Shown: piece by piece, positions 52,901 through 59,781 of the stretch | Layout: each line of letters opens with the position of its first letter | Numbering within the stretch: the stretch's first letter is position 1 | NCBI RefSeq assembly: GCF_031157275.1 | Contig: NZ_JAVIFW010000021.1 | Span: 1-64,000 of the forward strand | Reading direction: 5' to 3' | DNA from: Streptomyces sp. LHD-70 | GTDB taxonomy: Bacteria; Actinomycetota; Actinomycetes; Streptomycetales; Streptomycetaceae | DNA length: 64,000 bases | Program-made: the position numbers and the translations under genes | The notes under the pieces: generated by a model | Database searches by the model: none | What the model was told of the DNA's origin: nothing | The model's input: only the letters and a program-made list of their open reading frames with translations

Positions 52901-53234
52901 CATGATGCGTCCGAAGACCCGAGAGGCGTACTTCAACCTGTCGTCGCTCGTCGCCGAGGACCTGGCGCGTGCCTCGCAGAGCCAGGGCTACGGCGGTCAG
53001 CAGCAGATGCAGCAGCCGCAGCAGGGCTACCCGCAGCAGGGCCAGGCTCCGCAGCAGGGCTACCCCCAGCAGGGCGCCCCGCAGCAGGGCCAGGGCTGGC
53101 AGCAGCAGGGCCAGCAGCCCCCGCAGGGCCAGGGCTGGACCCAGCAGCCGCAGCAGGGACAGCAGCCGCAGCAAGGACAGCAGCCGCAGCAGGGTCAGCA
53201 GGGCGGTGCGGTGCCGCCGGGCTGGACCCAGTAG
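49974..53234 (+). CDS. EspI-like MinD-type ATPase with long Gln/Ala/Pro-rich arms
   Basis: 1086 aa. The first ~690 residues are low complexity, including many copies of a GYGYPQQ/GGYGYPQ-type motif, Ala-Pro-Ser stretches and poly-QA runs. A basic linker leads to a MinD/ParA/SRP-like ATPase (about residues 755-1000) with deviant Walker A KGGVGKTT (763-770), DANPDAGTLG and LTDSGTGLL. A second Gln-rich arm of ~85 residues ends the protein. The plan resembles mycobacterial EspI, a MinD-like ESX-associated protein. GTG start with AGGAGG 7 nt upstream. Likely cytosolic, able to make multivalent contacts. A role in positioning or regulating the ESX apparatus is inference. Confidence 0.85.
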   Translation: MNRDRSDYHGGQSPDGEDRELDLTGEFEIVYEPPSWYDQGSRGGNTASASPPPPTGQPLGPQGTDQGPPQPPVQEQPQQGQYGQEQYGQGQYGQQQYGQGQYGQGAQGGAPQSGYPQQPQQDTSGGYGYPQQAPPQQQNPAGGYGYPQQAQPAHDTSGGYGYPQQGAPAAPQAAAPQAAAPQAAPEQAATPPSGQDTSGGYGYPQSAQNTSGGYGYPQSGNEPAHSPSVDASPAPSVDASPAPPAPAPAAPAAPSAPVAPVAPSTPSAPSAPSAPAPAAGAPAAPGFPVLRPVDDEDSGTTPAAAPAPAEPESAEAEPEQPASLNHAAADAEAAALFGSDDDEPEASGGPETEEASAESGSGEEGTEEAADTSDTSGAAEAPQAPQAPQAPEASEAPEAAAPAEAPQVPQAPHVPQAPEAPQAPQQQLPPLPQGYQPAQPEQAGQQPQQQDPAAAAAAAQAAQAAQAQQAQQAQQAQAQQGQAQQGQQPGYGYPQQAGQPQQQQPPQQGQQAAGQGGFGAAQPLPQQQHPGAQPMPQQDQAAAQAHAAQQAQQAQQAAQAQQAQQAYAAQQAAQAQQAQQAQQGQQGQQGQQPAYGYPQQQVPQQHGYGYPQQAGQQPQAQQPQQQPQHPQAHQMQQPQQGQQPGQPTPQQAQQQAQQQPQAPQPQQQAPQGWSQGGQAGQAGPGAQQPQQQAAPGTPLGYNAAVELSSDRLLRNQPKQRKNNAGPSRFKLGAKKEEAERQRKLELIRTPVMSCYRIAVISLKGGVGKTTTTMALGATLASERQDKILAIDANPDAGTLGRRVRRETGATIRDLVQAIPQLNSYMDIRRFTSQAPSGLEIIANDVDPAVSTTFNDQDYRAALDVLGRQYPIILTDSGTGLLYSAMRGVLDLADQLIIISTPSVDGASSASTTLDWLSAHGFADLVQRSITVISGVRETGKMIKVDDIVAHFETRCRAVQVVPFDEHLAAGAEVDLGMMRPKTREAYFNLSSLVAEDLARASQSQGYGGQQQMQQPQQGYPQQGQAPQQGYPQQGAPQQGQGWQQQGQQPPQGQGWTQQPQQGQQPQQGQQPQQGQQGGAVPPGWTQ
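50190..52070 (+). repeat. CAG/GCC-rich coding repeats
   Basis: Long degenerate repeats of cag, gcc and cag-gcc codons, including recurring GYGYPQQ-encoding units, encode the N-terminal arm of the EspI-like protein. A similar shorter tract is at 53000-53220. Likely hypervariable in length. Confidence 0.85.
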
Positions 53235-53250
53235 CAACACCCGTACGAGC

Positions 53251-53286
53251 GAAAGGGGTTGGCGTCCGATGACGCCAACCCCTTTC
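53251..53286. terminator. strong bidirectional terminator
   Basis: A 16-bp perfect stem (53251-53266 with 53271-53286, GAAAGGGGTTGGCGTC) and a CGAT loop, between the convergent EspI-like gene and bldB. Confidence 0.9.
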
Positions 53287-53331
53287 GCGTACGCGCGTAC
53301 GCCCGAAAACGAGACCGAAAGCCGCCGCGCG

Positions 53332-53607
53332 CTATTTCAGGTCGAACTCGCCGTCACGCGCGCCGAGTACGAAGGCGCGCCATTCCGCCTCGGTGTAGCG
53401 CAGCACCGTGTCGGGCTCCTTGGAGTTGCGCATGGCGACCGCGCCGTCGTCGAGATAGGCGATCTCGACCTTCTCGTCGTCCGGCCCACCAGGGGCGCTG
53501 TGCCATTCGACGCCGCTGATGTCCAAGGCGTACAGCGCGTCCTTCTCCGCCTCTTTGCGCGCCTTGAGCTCCGCCTCCGCTTGCTCCTGCCGCTGCTCCG
53601 TCGACAT
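53332..53607 (-). CDS. bldB: BldB-family developmental regulator
   Basis: 91 aa, soluble. An N-terminal charged coiled-coil-like helix (EQRQEQAEAELKARKEAEKD) is followed by the DUF397/BldB core: ISGVEWHSAPGG, KVEIAYLDDGAVAMRNS, TVLRYTEAEWRAFVLGARDGEFD. bldB is needed for aerial hyphae and antibiotic production in S. coelicolor, where it lies next to the ESX locus; the same neighbourhood here supports orthology over other DUF397 paralogues. GGAGAG lies 8 nt before the ATG. Confidence 0.85.
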   Translation of the reverse strand: MSTEQRQEQAEAELKARKEAEKDALYALDISGVEWHSAPGGPDDEKVEIAYLDDGAVAMRNSKEPDTVLRYTEAEWRAFVLGARDGEFDLK

Positions 53608-53646
53608 CAGGATCTCTCCGTTCCGCTGGCCTGACCCGGTAGGGGG

Positions 53647-53652
53647 ACTCTA
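53647..53652 (-). promoter_or_regulatory. candidate bldB -10 element
   Basis: TAGAGT on the minus strand, a consensus-like -10, lies about 40 nt upstream of the bldB start. No matching -35 is visible. Confidence 0.3.
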
Positions 53653-53769
53653 CCGTCGGTGATGGCCTTTCGGCGGCTGTCTCCAGAGGGCTGTACCAAT
53701 GTCGGTCACGGGCCCAACTCGGCGTCATAACAGGCACGTTCCCGCAGGCCACGTACGGTTCATCCGCCG

Positions 53770-53799
53770 TTGACATGTTTAGACCACCGCTGATAGACA
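53770..53799 (+). promoter_or_regulatory. candidate promoter for the peptide ABC operon
   Basis: TTGACA (53770-53775) and TAGACA (53794-53799) with 18 nt between them match the streptomycete housekeeping consensus and lie about 105 nt before the binding-protein gene. They sit in the 297-bp gap that also holds the bldB promoter. Confidence 0.5.
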
Positions 53800-53904
53800 C
53801 ACACCTCATCCAACTGAGCTGTTCCGCATGGCATCGCATGTCATCCAGTACGTCCCGCAGTACGTCCGCCTTCTGAGCGAACATCTACGCGAGGTCAACT
53901 GCCC

Positions 53905-55773
53905 ATGGACACAAGAGTTCAGCACGTACCGCCGAGAAGAAGATCACGCCGTCGCGTCCGCGTCCTGTTCGGCTCCGGCGCCGCGGCCCTCACCCTCACC
54001 GCCGGACTCGCCTCGCCGCTCAATCCGGCGCCCGACGAGGCGCAGGCGGAGAGCACCGCCGTCAAGAAGACGCTGACGGTCGCGGTGGCGCAGAGCGTCG
54101 ACTCGCTCAGCCCGTTCCTCGCCCAGCGCCTTGTCAGTACGAGCATCCACAAGCTGATGTACGAGTACCTGACGAACTACGACCCGAAGGACAACGACAC
54201 GGTCCCGGGGCTCGCGACGAAGTGGGAGCCGTCCGCGGACAAGCTGACCTGGACGTACACGATCCGCAAGAACTCGAAGTGGTCCGACGGCAAGCAGGCC
54301 ACCGCCGAGGACGCGGCGTGGACGTTCAACAAGATCATGACGGACGAGGGCGCCGCCACGGTCAATGCCAGCTATGTCGCCAACTTCAAGAAGGTGACGG
54401 CTCCTTCGCCGGAGAAACTGGTCATCGAGCTGAAGAAGCCGCAGGCCACGATGACCTCGCTCGACGTCCCGATCGTGCCCAAGCACGAATGGGAGAAGGT
54501 CAAGGACTTCGGGAAGTTCAACAACGACGATAAATTCCCGATCGTCGGCAACGGCCCCTTCGTCCTCACGGACTACAAGAAGGACAAGTACGTCAAGCTG
54601 GAGCCGAACAAGGACTTCTGGCGCGGTGCCCCGAAGTTCGACGAGCTGGTCTTCAAGACGTACAAGGACCAGGACGCCGCCGTGGCCGCCCTGAAGAAGG
54701 GCGAGGTGTCCTTCGTCGCAGGTCAGCCCTCGCTGACCCCGGCGCAGGCCGCGGAGTTGAAGAACGTCCCGAACGTCAAGGTCAATGACGCGCCGGGCCG
54801 CCGTTTCTTCGCGCTCGCCACGAATCCGGGTGCGCAGACCAAGGACGGCAAGAAGTTCGGCGACGGCCATCCGGCGCTGCTCGACCAGAAGGTGCGCCAG
54901 GCCCTTTTCCTCGCCATCGACCGCGAGACGATCGTCGACAAGGTGTTCCAGGGCCACGCCGTCGTGGGCGAGGGATATATCCCGCCGCGTTTCTCGGACT
55001 ACTTCTGGAAGCCGGGCGGGGACCAGAAACTCGCGCACGACCCCAAGAAGGCCGCCCAACTCCTCGACGAGGCGGGCTACAAGAAGAACGGTGACGGAAA
55101 GCGCGTCGGCAAGGACGGAAAGCCGCTCGACTTCCGCATTCTGTGCCACGCCACCGACCCGATGGACAAGTCGATCGGCAATTACCTCAAGGAGTGGTGG
55201 GGCGAACTCGGTATCGGCCTGGAGGTGCAGTGCCTCGACAACGTCACCGACCCCTGGTACGCGGGTGAGTACGACCTGGCCTTCGACGGCTGGTCGGTCA
55301 ACCCCGACCCGGACTATGTGCTGTCGCTGCACATCTGCAGCGCGCTCCCGTCCAAGCCGGGCGCCACATCCCCCACGGACAACTTCATCTGCGACAAGAA
55401 GTACGACGACCTGTACGCGAAGCAGCAGGCCGAGTACGACCCGGACAAGCGCCAGGACCTGGTCAAGCAGATGCAGTCGCGGCTCTACGACACCGGGTAC
55501 ATGAACATCATCGCGTACCCGAACGCCGTCGAGGCGTACCGCACGGACCAGATCAAGTCGATCACCACGATGCCCTCGGACGCCGGCAACATCTATGGCC
55601 AGGACGGCTATTGGAGCTGGTGGTCGGCGGTTCCGGCGGACTCCGAGGCGGGCTCCGACGGCGGTACGTCGGCCGGTGTGGTGATCGGTATCGCCGCGGG
55701 TGCCGTCGTCCTCATCGGTGCCGTGGCGTTCGTGGCGCTGCGCCGTCGTGCCACCGCGGAAGAACGCGAATAG
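53905..55773 (+). CDS. peptide ABC transporter substrate-binding protein with C-terminal anchor
   Basis: 622 aa, SBP_bac_5 (DppA/OppA) family. An Arg-rich N-terminus and signal peptide (about residues 16-50) lack a lipobox cysteine. The binding domain follows (VDSLSPFLAQRLVSTSIHKLMYEYLTNYDP, KWEPSADKLTWTYTIRKNSKWSDG). Near the C-terminus there is a transmembrane helix (VVIGIAAGAVVLIGAVAFVALRRR), so it is probably held by this helix rather than by lipid. First gene of a five-gene operon; it captures peptides or related solutes outside the cell. The Arg cluster is not a clear twin-arginine motif. Confidence 0.92.
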   Translation: MDTRVQHVPPRRRSRRRVRVLFGSGAAALTLTAGLASPLNPAPDEAQAESTAVKKTLTVAVAQSVDSLSPFLAQRLVSTSIHKLMYEYLTNYDPKDNDTVPGLATKWEPSADKLTWTYTIRKNSKWSDGKQATAEDAAWTFNKIMTDEGAATVNASYVANFKKVTAPSPEKLVIELKKPQATMTSLDVPIVPKHEWEKVKDFGKFNNDDKFPIVGNGPFVLTDYKKDKYVKLEPNKDFWRGAPKFDELVFKTYKDQDAAVAALKKGEVSFVAGQPSLTPAQAAELKNVPNVKVNDAPGRRFFALATNPGAQTKDGKKFGDGHPALLDQKVRQALFLAIDRETIVDKVFQGHAVVGEGYIPPRFSDYFWKPGGDQKLAHDPKKAAQLLDEAGYKKNGDGKRVGKDGKPLDFRILCHATDPMDKSIGNYLKEWWGELGIGLEVQCLDNVTDPWYAGEYDLAFDGWSVNPDPDYVLSLHICSALPSKPGATSPTDNFICDKKYDDLYAKQQAEYDPDKRQDLVKQMQSRLYDTGYMNIIAYPNAVEAYRTDQIKSITTMPSDAGNIYGQDGYWSWWSAVPADSEAGSDGGTSAGVVIGIAAGAVVLIGAVAFVALRRRATAEERE

Positions 55774-55788
55774 GGGCGGAACCGTTCC

Positions 55789-56862
55789 ATGACCGATGCC
55801 TCCACCAGCACCACCGCGCTCGCGGATCCCGACGGCCCGGCTCCGGCCGGGCCGTCGGCCCGCGGGCCCCGCGCCCGTGACACCGTCGCCTATCTGAGAT
55901 ACGGGGCGGGCAAGCTCGTCGGCGCGGCGGTGTCGCTGTTCGCCGTGCTCGTCACGAGCTTCTTCCTGTTCCGGATCATCCCCGGCGACCCGGTGCGCAC
56001 CATCACGCACGGCCGGGCGGTCTCCGAGGAGCAACTGCAGGCGCTGCGCCGCCAGTTCGGCATCGACAAGCCCCTGTGGGAGCAGTTCACGCAGTACTGC
56101 GGCCAGGCGCTGCAGGGCGACTTCGGCAACTCGTACCAACTCCACGATCCCGTCGGCGAGTTGATCTGGGACCGGCTTCCGGCGACGCTGCTGCTCACCG
56201 GCACGGCCTTCGTCCTGTACTCGCTGATCGGGGTCTGGCTCGGCACCCGCTCCGCGTGGCTGAGCGGCGGGCTCGGCGACCGCTTCAACACGGGCCTGTC
56301 GCTGACGCTCTACTCGGTGCCGTCGTTCTGGCTCGGCCTGATGCTGATCAACGTGTTCGCGGTGGGCGTCGGCTTCGTCCCCGGCCTGTTCCCGACGGGC
56401 CTGATGGAGACCGGCGACGGCTCCACGGGCCTCGCGCACGCCCTGGACGTGGCGCACCACATGGTGCTGCCGGTGGTCACCCTGGTCGCGGTGGGGTACG
56501 CGCAGACGCTGCTCGTGATGCGGTCCTCGCTGCTCGACGAGATGGGCAGCGACTATCTGACGACGGCCCGCGCGAAGGGCCTGCGCGACACCCTCGTACG
56601 GCGCCGCCATGCCGTGCCCAACGCGCTGCTTCCCACGGTGACGCTGCTGTTCGTGAACCTCGGGCATGTGGTGGCGGGGCAGATCCTGGTCGAGACGGTG
56701 TTCTCCTGGCCGGGCCTCGGCGGACTCTTCTACGAGGCCCTCTCGATCCCCGATCTCCCGCTCCTCCAGGGCCTGTTCTTCGTCTTCGCGGCCGGTGTGA
56801 TCCTGATGAACACCCTGGCCGACCTGATCTATCCGCTGCTCGACCCCCGGGTGGGCCGATGA
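55789..56862 (+). CDS. peptide ABC transporter permease, DppB-like
   Basis: 357 aa, about six transmembrane helices. An extended N-terminus (~35 residues) precedes the first helix. FRIIPGDPVRTI and the RRQFGIDKPLWEQF region are typical of the OppB/DppB family, and the cytosolic EAA-like loop is DYLTTARAKGL near residues 257-267. It lies 15 nt after the binding-protein gene, and its stop overlaps the next start (ATGA). Transports the captured peptide with the second permease. Confidence 0.93.
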   Translation: MTDASTSTTALADPDGPAPAGPSARGPRARDTVAYLRYGAGKLVGAAVSLFAVLVTSFFLFRIIPGDPVRTITHGRAVSEEQLQALRRQFGIDKPLWEQFTQYCGQALQGDFGNSYQLHDPVGELIWDRLPATLLLTGTAFVLYSLIGVWLGTRSAWLSGGLGDRFNTGLSLTLYSVPSFWLGLMLINVFAVGVGFVPGLFPTGLMETGDGSTGLAHALDVAHHMVLPVVTLVAVGYAQTLLVMRSSLLDEMGSDYLTTARAKGLRDTLVRRRHAVPNALLPTVTLLFVNLGHVVAGQILVETVFSWPGLGGLFYEALSIPDLPLLQGLFFVFAAGVILMNTLADLIYPLLDPRVGR

Positions 56863-57791
56863 CCACGACCGATACGCCTGCGAAGGACGCCTCCGCCCCC
56901 TCCGCGAAGAGCCCCCGCACGCTCGCCCGCGAGCGCCGCCGCCGCTCGGTGGCCCGGTTCTGGCGGCAGTACCGCACGCACCGCGCGGGCCTGTTCGGGC
57001 TCGCCGCGCTCGCCCTGTTCGTCCTGCTCGCGCTGCTCGCCCCGCTGCTCGTCGGCGCGGACGTGCAGAGCGTCACCAAGGCACCGGGTCAGCCCCTCGA
57101 AGCCCCCAGCGGGGAGTTCCCGCTCGGCACCGACAAGGACGGGCGCAGCATGCTCGGCCTGCTGATCTGGGGTGCGCGCTTCTCGCTCACGGTGGGCTTC
57201 CTGGCGGCCGCGCTCTCCGTCGCGATCGGCACCCTGATCGGCATCACGGCCGGGCACTACAAGGGCTGGTACTCGACGGTGATCATGCGGGTCACCGACT
57301 GGTTCCTGGTGATGCCGACGCTGGTCCTGGCGATCGCCCTGGCCAGTGTCCTGTCCCGCTCGATCTGGACGATCATCCTCGCGATCGGCGTCACCACCTG
57401 GCCCACCACGGCCCGGCTCGTGCGGGCGCAGACCCTCGCCGTGGAGTCCCGCCCGTACATCGAACGCGCGAAGGCGCTCGGCGGCGGGCACAGCCACATC
57501 ATGACCCGGCACGTGCTGCCGAACGTGATGCCGCTGGTCCTCGCCCAGACCACCCTGGTCATCTCCTCGGCGGTCCTGACGGAGGCCACGCTCGCGTTCC
57601 TCGGCCTCGGCGACCCGACGGTCACGTCGTGGGGCGGTCTCCTTCAGGACGCGCGCGACTCGGGTGCGACGACGAAGTGGTGGTACGTGATGCCGCCCGG
57701 TATCGCCATCGCCCTGGTGGCCCTGTCCTTCACGCTCTGCGGCCGCGCCGTCGAGTCCGTGCTCAACCCGAGGCTGGGGGCGTCCCGTTGA
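56859..57791 (+). CDS. peptide ABC transporter permease, DppC-like
   Basis: 310 aa. A charged N-terminus (ARERRRRSVARFWRQYRTHRAG) typical of OppC/DppC precedes the first helix. LGTDKDGRSMLGLLIWGARFSL and the EAA-type loop YIERAKALGGGHSHIM confirm the family. The true start is the ATG overlapping the previous stop; longer frames upstream are shadows of the first permease. Its own stop overlaps the next gene's TTG start. Confidence 0.93.
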   Translation: MTTTDTPAKDASAPSAKSPRTLARERRRRSVARFWRQYRTHRAGLFGLAALALFVLLALLAPLLVGADVQSVTKAPGQPLEAPSGEFPLGTDKDGRSMLGLLIWGARFSLTVGFLAAALSVAIGTLIGITAGHYKGWYSTVIMRVTDWFLVMPTLVLAIALASVLSRSIWTIILAIGVTTWPTTARLVRAQTLAVESRPYIERAKALGGGHSHIMTRHVLPNVMPLVLAQTTLVISSAVLTEATLAFLGLGDPTVTSWGGLLQDARDSGATTKWWYVMPPGIAIALVALSFTLCGRAVESVLNPRLGASR

Positions 57792-58774
57792 CCACCGCAC
57801 CACTGCTCGACATCAAGGACCTCACGGTCACGTACGGCACGGGCGCCGCCGCCGTGCGCGGTGTGGACCTCACATTGGAGGCCGGCCAGAAGCTCGGCAT
57901 CGCGGGCGAGTCCGGCTGCGGCAAGTCGACGCTCGCCCTGGCACTGCTGCGGCTGCTGCCCACGGGCGCGAAGCTCACCGGGGAGGTGCTGCTCGACGGC
58001 GAGAACGTCCTCGCCATGAAGTGGGGCCGCCTTCGCGCGGTGCGCTGGGCGGGCGCCTCCATCGTGTTCCAGGGCGCGATGCACTCCCTGAACGCGGTGC
58101 ACCGCGTCGGCGACCAGATCGCCGAGCCCATGCTGATCCATGCCACGGTGCCTGCTTCGGGCGTACGGAAGAAGGTCGCCGGGCTCCTGGAGCACGTGGG
58201 CCTGCCCGCGTCCCGCGCGGACGCGTACCCGCATGAGCTCTCCGGCGGGCAGCGGCAGCGCGTGATGATCGCGATGGCCCTGGCCTGCGACCCGAAGCTG
58301 ATCGTCGCGGACGAGCCGACGACCGCGCTCGACGTGATGATCCAGGCCCAGATCCTGCGCCTGATCGAGCAGTTGGTGGCCGAGCAGGACGTCGGCCTGA
58401 TCATGATCAGCCATGACCTCGCGGTCCTCGCCGACACCTGCGACCGGCTCGCGGTGATGTACGCGGGCCGCGTCGTGGAGCAGGGCCCGGCCTCCGAGGT
58501 CTACTCCGCCGCCCGCCACCCGTACGCGAAGGCGCTCTCGGCGGCGTTCCCCCGCATCGGCGACCCCTCCTCCCGGCACGCCCCCCGCGGCCTGCCCGGC
58601 GACCCCCCGGACCCCACGGACCTCCCACCGGGCTGCACGTTCCACCCCCGCTGCCCGGTGGCGATCGACGCTTGCTCGGTGGAGGACCAGGTACTGCGGG
58701 GCGAGCGGGACTGGCAGGCCGCTTGCGTTCACACCGCTGTGGGCGGCGCCGGGCAACTGAAAGGCCGACGATGA
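57788..58774 (+). CDS. peptide ABC transporter ATP-binding protein, DppD-like
   Basis: 328 aa. Walker A GESGCGKST at residues 40-48, signature LSGGQRQR, Walker B LIVADEPTTALD, H-loop ISHD. The C-terminal oligopeptide-transporter extension with a cysteine motif (PPGCTFHPRCPVAIDAC) may bind an iron-sulfur cluster or be structural. TTG start overlapping the permease stop; the long open frame upstream is not used. Confidence 0.94.
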   Translation: MTTAPLLDIKDLTVTYGTGAAAVRGVDLTLEAGQKLGIAGESGCGKSTLALALLRLLPTGAKLTGEVLLDGENVLAMKWGRLRAVRWAGASIVFQGAMHSLNAVHRVGDQIAEPMLIHATVPASGVRKKVAGLLEHVGLPASRADAYPHELSGGQRQRVMIAMALACDPKLIVADEPTTALDVMIQAQILRLIEQLVAEQDVGLIMISHDLAVLADTCDRLAVMYAGRVVEQGPASEVYSAARHPYAKALSAAFPRIGDPSSRHAPRGLPGDPPDPTDLPPGCTFHPRCPVAIDACSVEDQVLRGERDWQAACVHTAVGGAGQLKGRR

Positions 58775-59781
58775 CCGAGTCAACCTTGCTCGACGCAGCC
58801 GACGTGCACGTCACCTTCCCCGGTCGACGCGGCAGCGGCAGCGCCCGAGCCGTGGACGGCGTACACCTAACCCTCGGCAAGGGCGAAATCGTAGCCCTGG
58901 TAGGCGAATCCGGCTGCGGAAAGACGACCCTGGCCCGCACCCTCCTGGGCCTGGAGAAGCCGACCGCAGGTCACGTCACCTTCGACGGCGCCCCCTTGTC
59001 GTACGACAGCCGCTCCCTGAAGGCGTACCGCAACCGCGTCCAGCTGGTCCTCCAGGACCCCAGCGGCTCCCTCAACCCGAGGCACACGGTGTACGAGGCC
59101 GTCGCCGAGGGCCTGCGCGTGCACGGGTACGCGGGCGACGAGCAGGCGAAGGTCGCCGAGGCCCTGGCTCGGGCCGGGCTGCGTCCCCCGGAGCGGTTCT
59201 TCCAGCGCTACCCGCACGAGCTGTCCGGTGGCCAGCGCCAGCGCGTGGTGATCGCCGGGGCTCTCGTCCTGGACCCCGAACTGATCGTCGCGGACGAGCC
59301 GGTGGCGTCCCTGGACGCGTCGGTGCGCGGCGAGATCCTCGCGCTGCTGCTCGCGCTGCGCGAGGAGCTCGGCCTGTCGGCGCTGGTCGTGACGCACGAC
59401 CTGGGCCTCGCCTGGAACATCGCGGACCGGGTGGCGGTGATGTATCTGGGCCGGGTGGTGGAGACGGGCACCGTCGAGGAGGTGCTCACCTCTCCTCAAC
59501 ACCCGTACACCCAGGCCCTGTTGTCGGTGCTGCCGGAGGCGCCCGGGGAGCCGGTCGTGCTGACCGGCGAGCCGCCGGACCCGACGCGCATCCCCGGCGG
59601 CTGCCGCTTCCACGCGCGCTGCCAGGTCCTCGCCTCGGGCGAGGCGGAGCGCGCGGGCGTCGCGGACGCCTGCCGTACGAAGGACCTGCCGGTGCTCTCG
59701 GCCGAGCACCGGACGCAGGCCGCGTGTCACTGGGCGGCGCGTCTCACCCCGCAGGGCCCAGGGGCTTCTCCAGCTTGTTGA
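58771..59781 (+). CDS. peptide ABC transporter ATP-binding protein, DppF-like
   Basis: 336 aa. Walker A GESGCGKT at residues 45-52, Q-loop QDPSGSLNPRHTVYEAV, signature LSGGQRQR, Walker B LIVADEPVASLD, H-loop THD. C-terminal IPGGCRFHARCQ extension. ATG start overlaps the DppD stop. Its 3' end overlaps, on the other strand, the end of the binding-protein-like gene at 59744-61363 by 38 nt. Confidence 0.94.
   Translation: MTESTLLDAADVHVTFPGRRGSGSARAVDGVHLTLGKGEIVALVGESGCGKTTLARTLLGLEKPTAGHVTFDGAPLSYDSRSLKAYRNRVQLVLQDPSGSLNPRHTVYEAVAEGLRVHGYAGDEQAKVAEALARAGLRPPERFFQRYPHELSGGQRQRVVIAGALVLDPELIVADEPVASLDASVRGEILALLLALREELGLSALVVTHDLGLAWNIADRVAVMYLGRVVETGTVEEVLTSPQHPYTQALLSVLPEAPGEPVVLTGEPPDPTRIPGGCRFHARCQVLASGEAERAGVADACRTKDLPVLSAEHRTQAACHWAARLTPQGPGASPAC

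Noticed and set aside
51153..53240. Minus-strand frame rich in Leu opposite the EspI-like gene
   Set aside because: It is the complement of cag-rich codons (ctg = Leu). The transmembrane-like look is an artefact.
53944..56667. 907-aa minus-strand frame opposite the peptide transporter genes
   Set aside because: The plus-strand genes have clear family motifs and linked starts and stops; the antisense frame has none.
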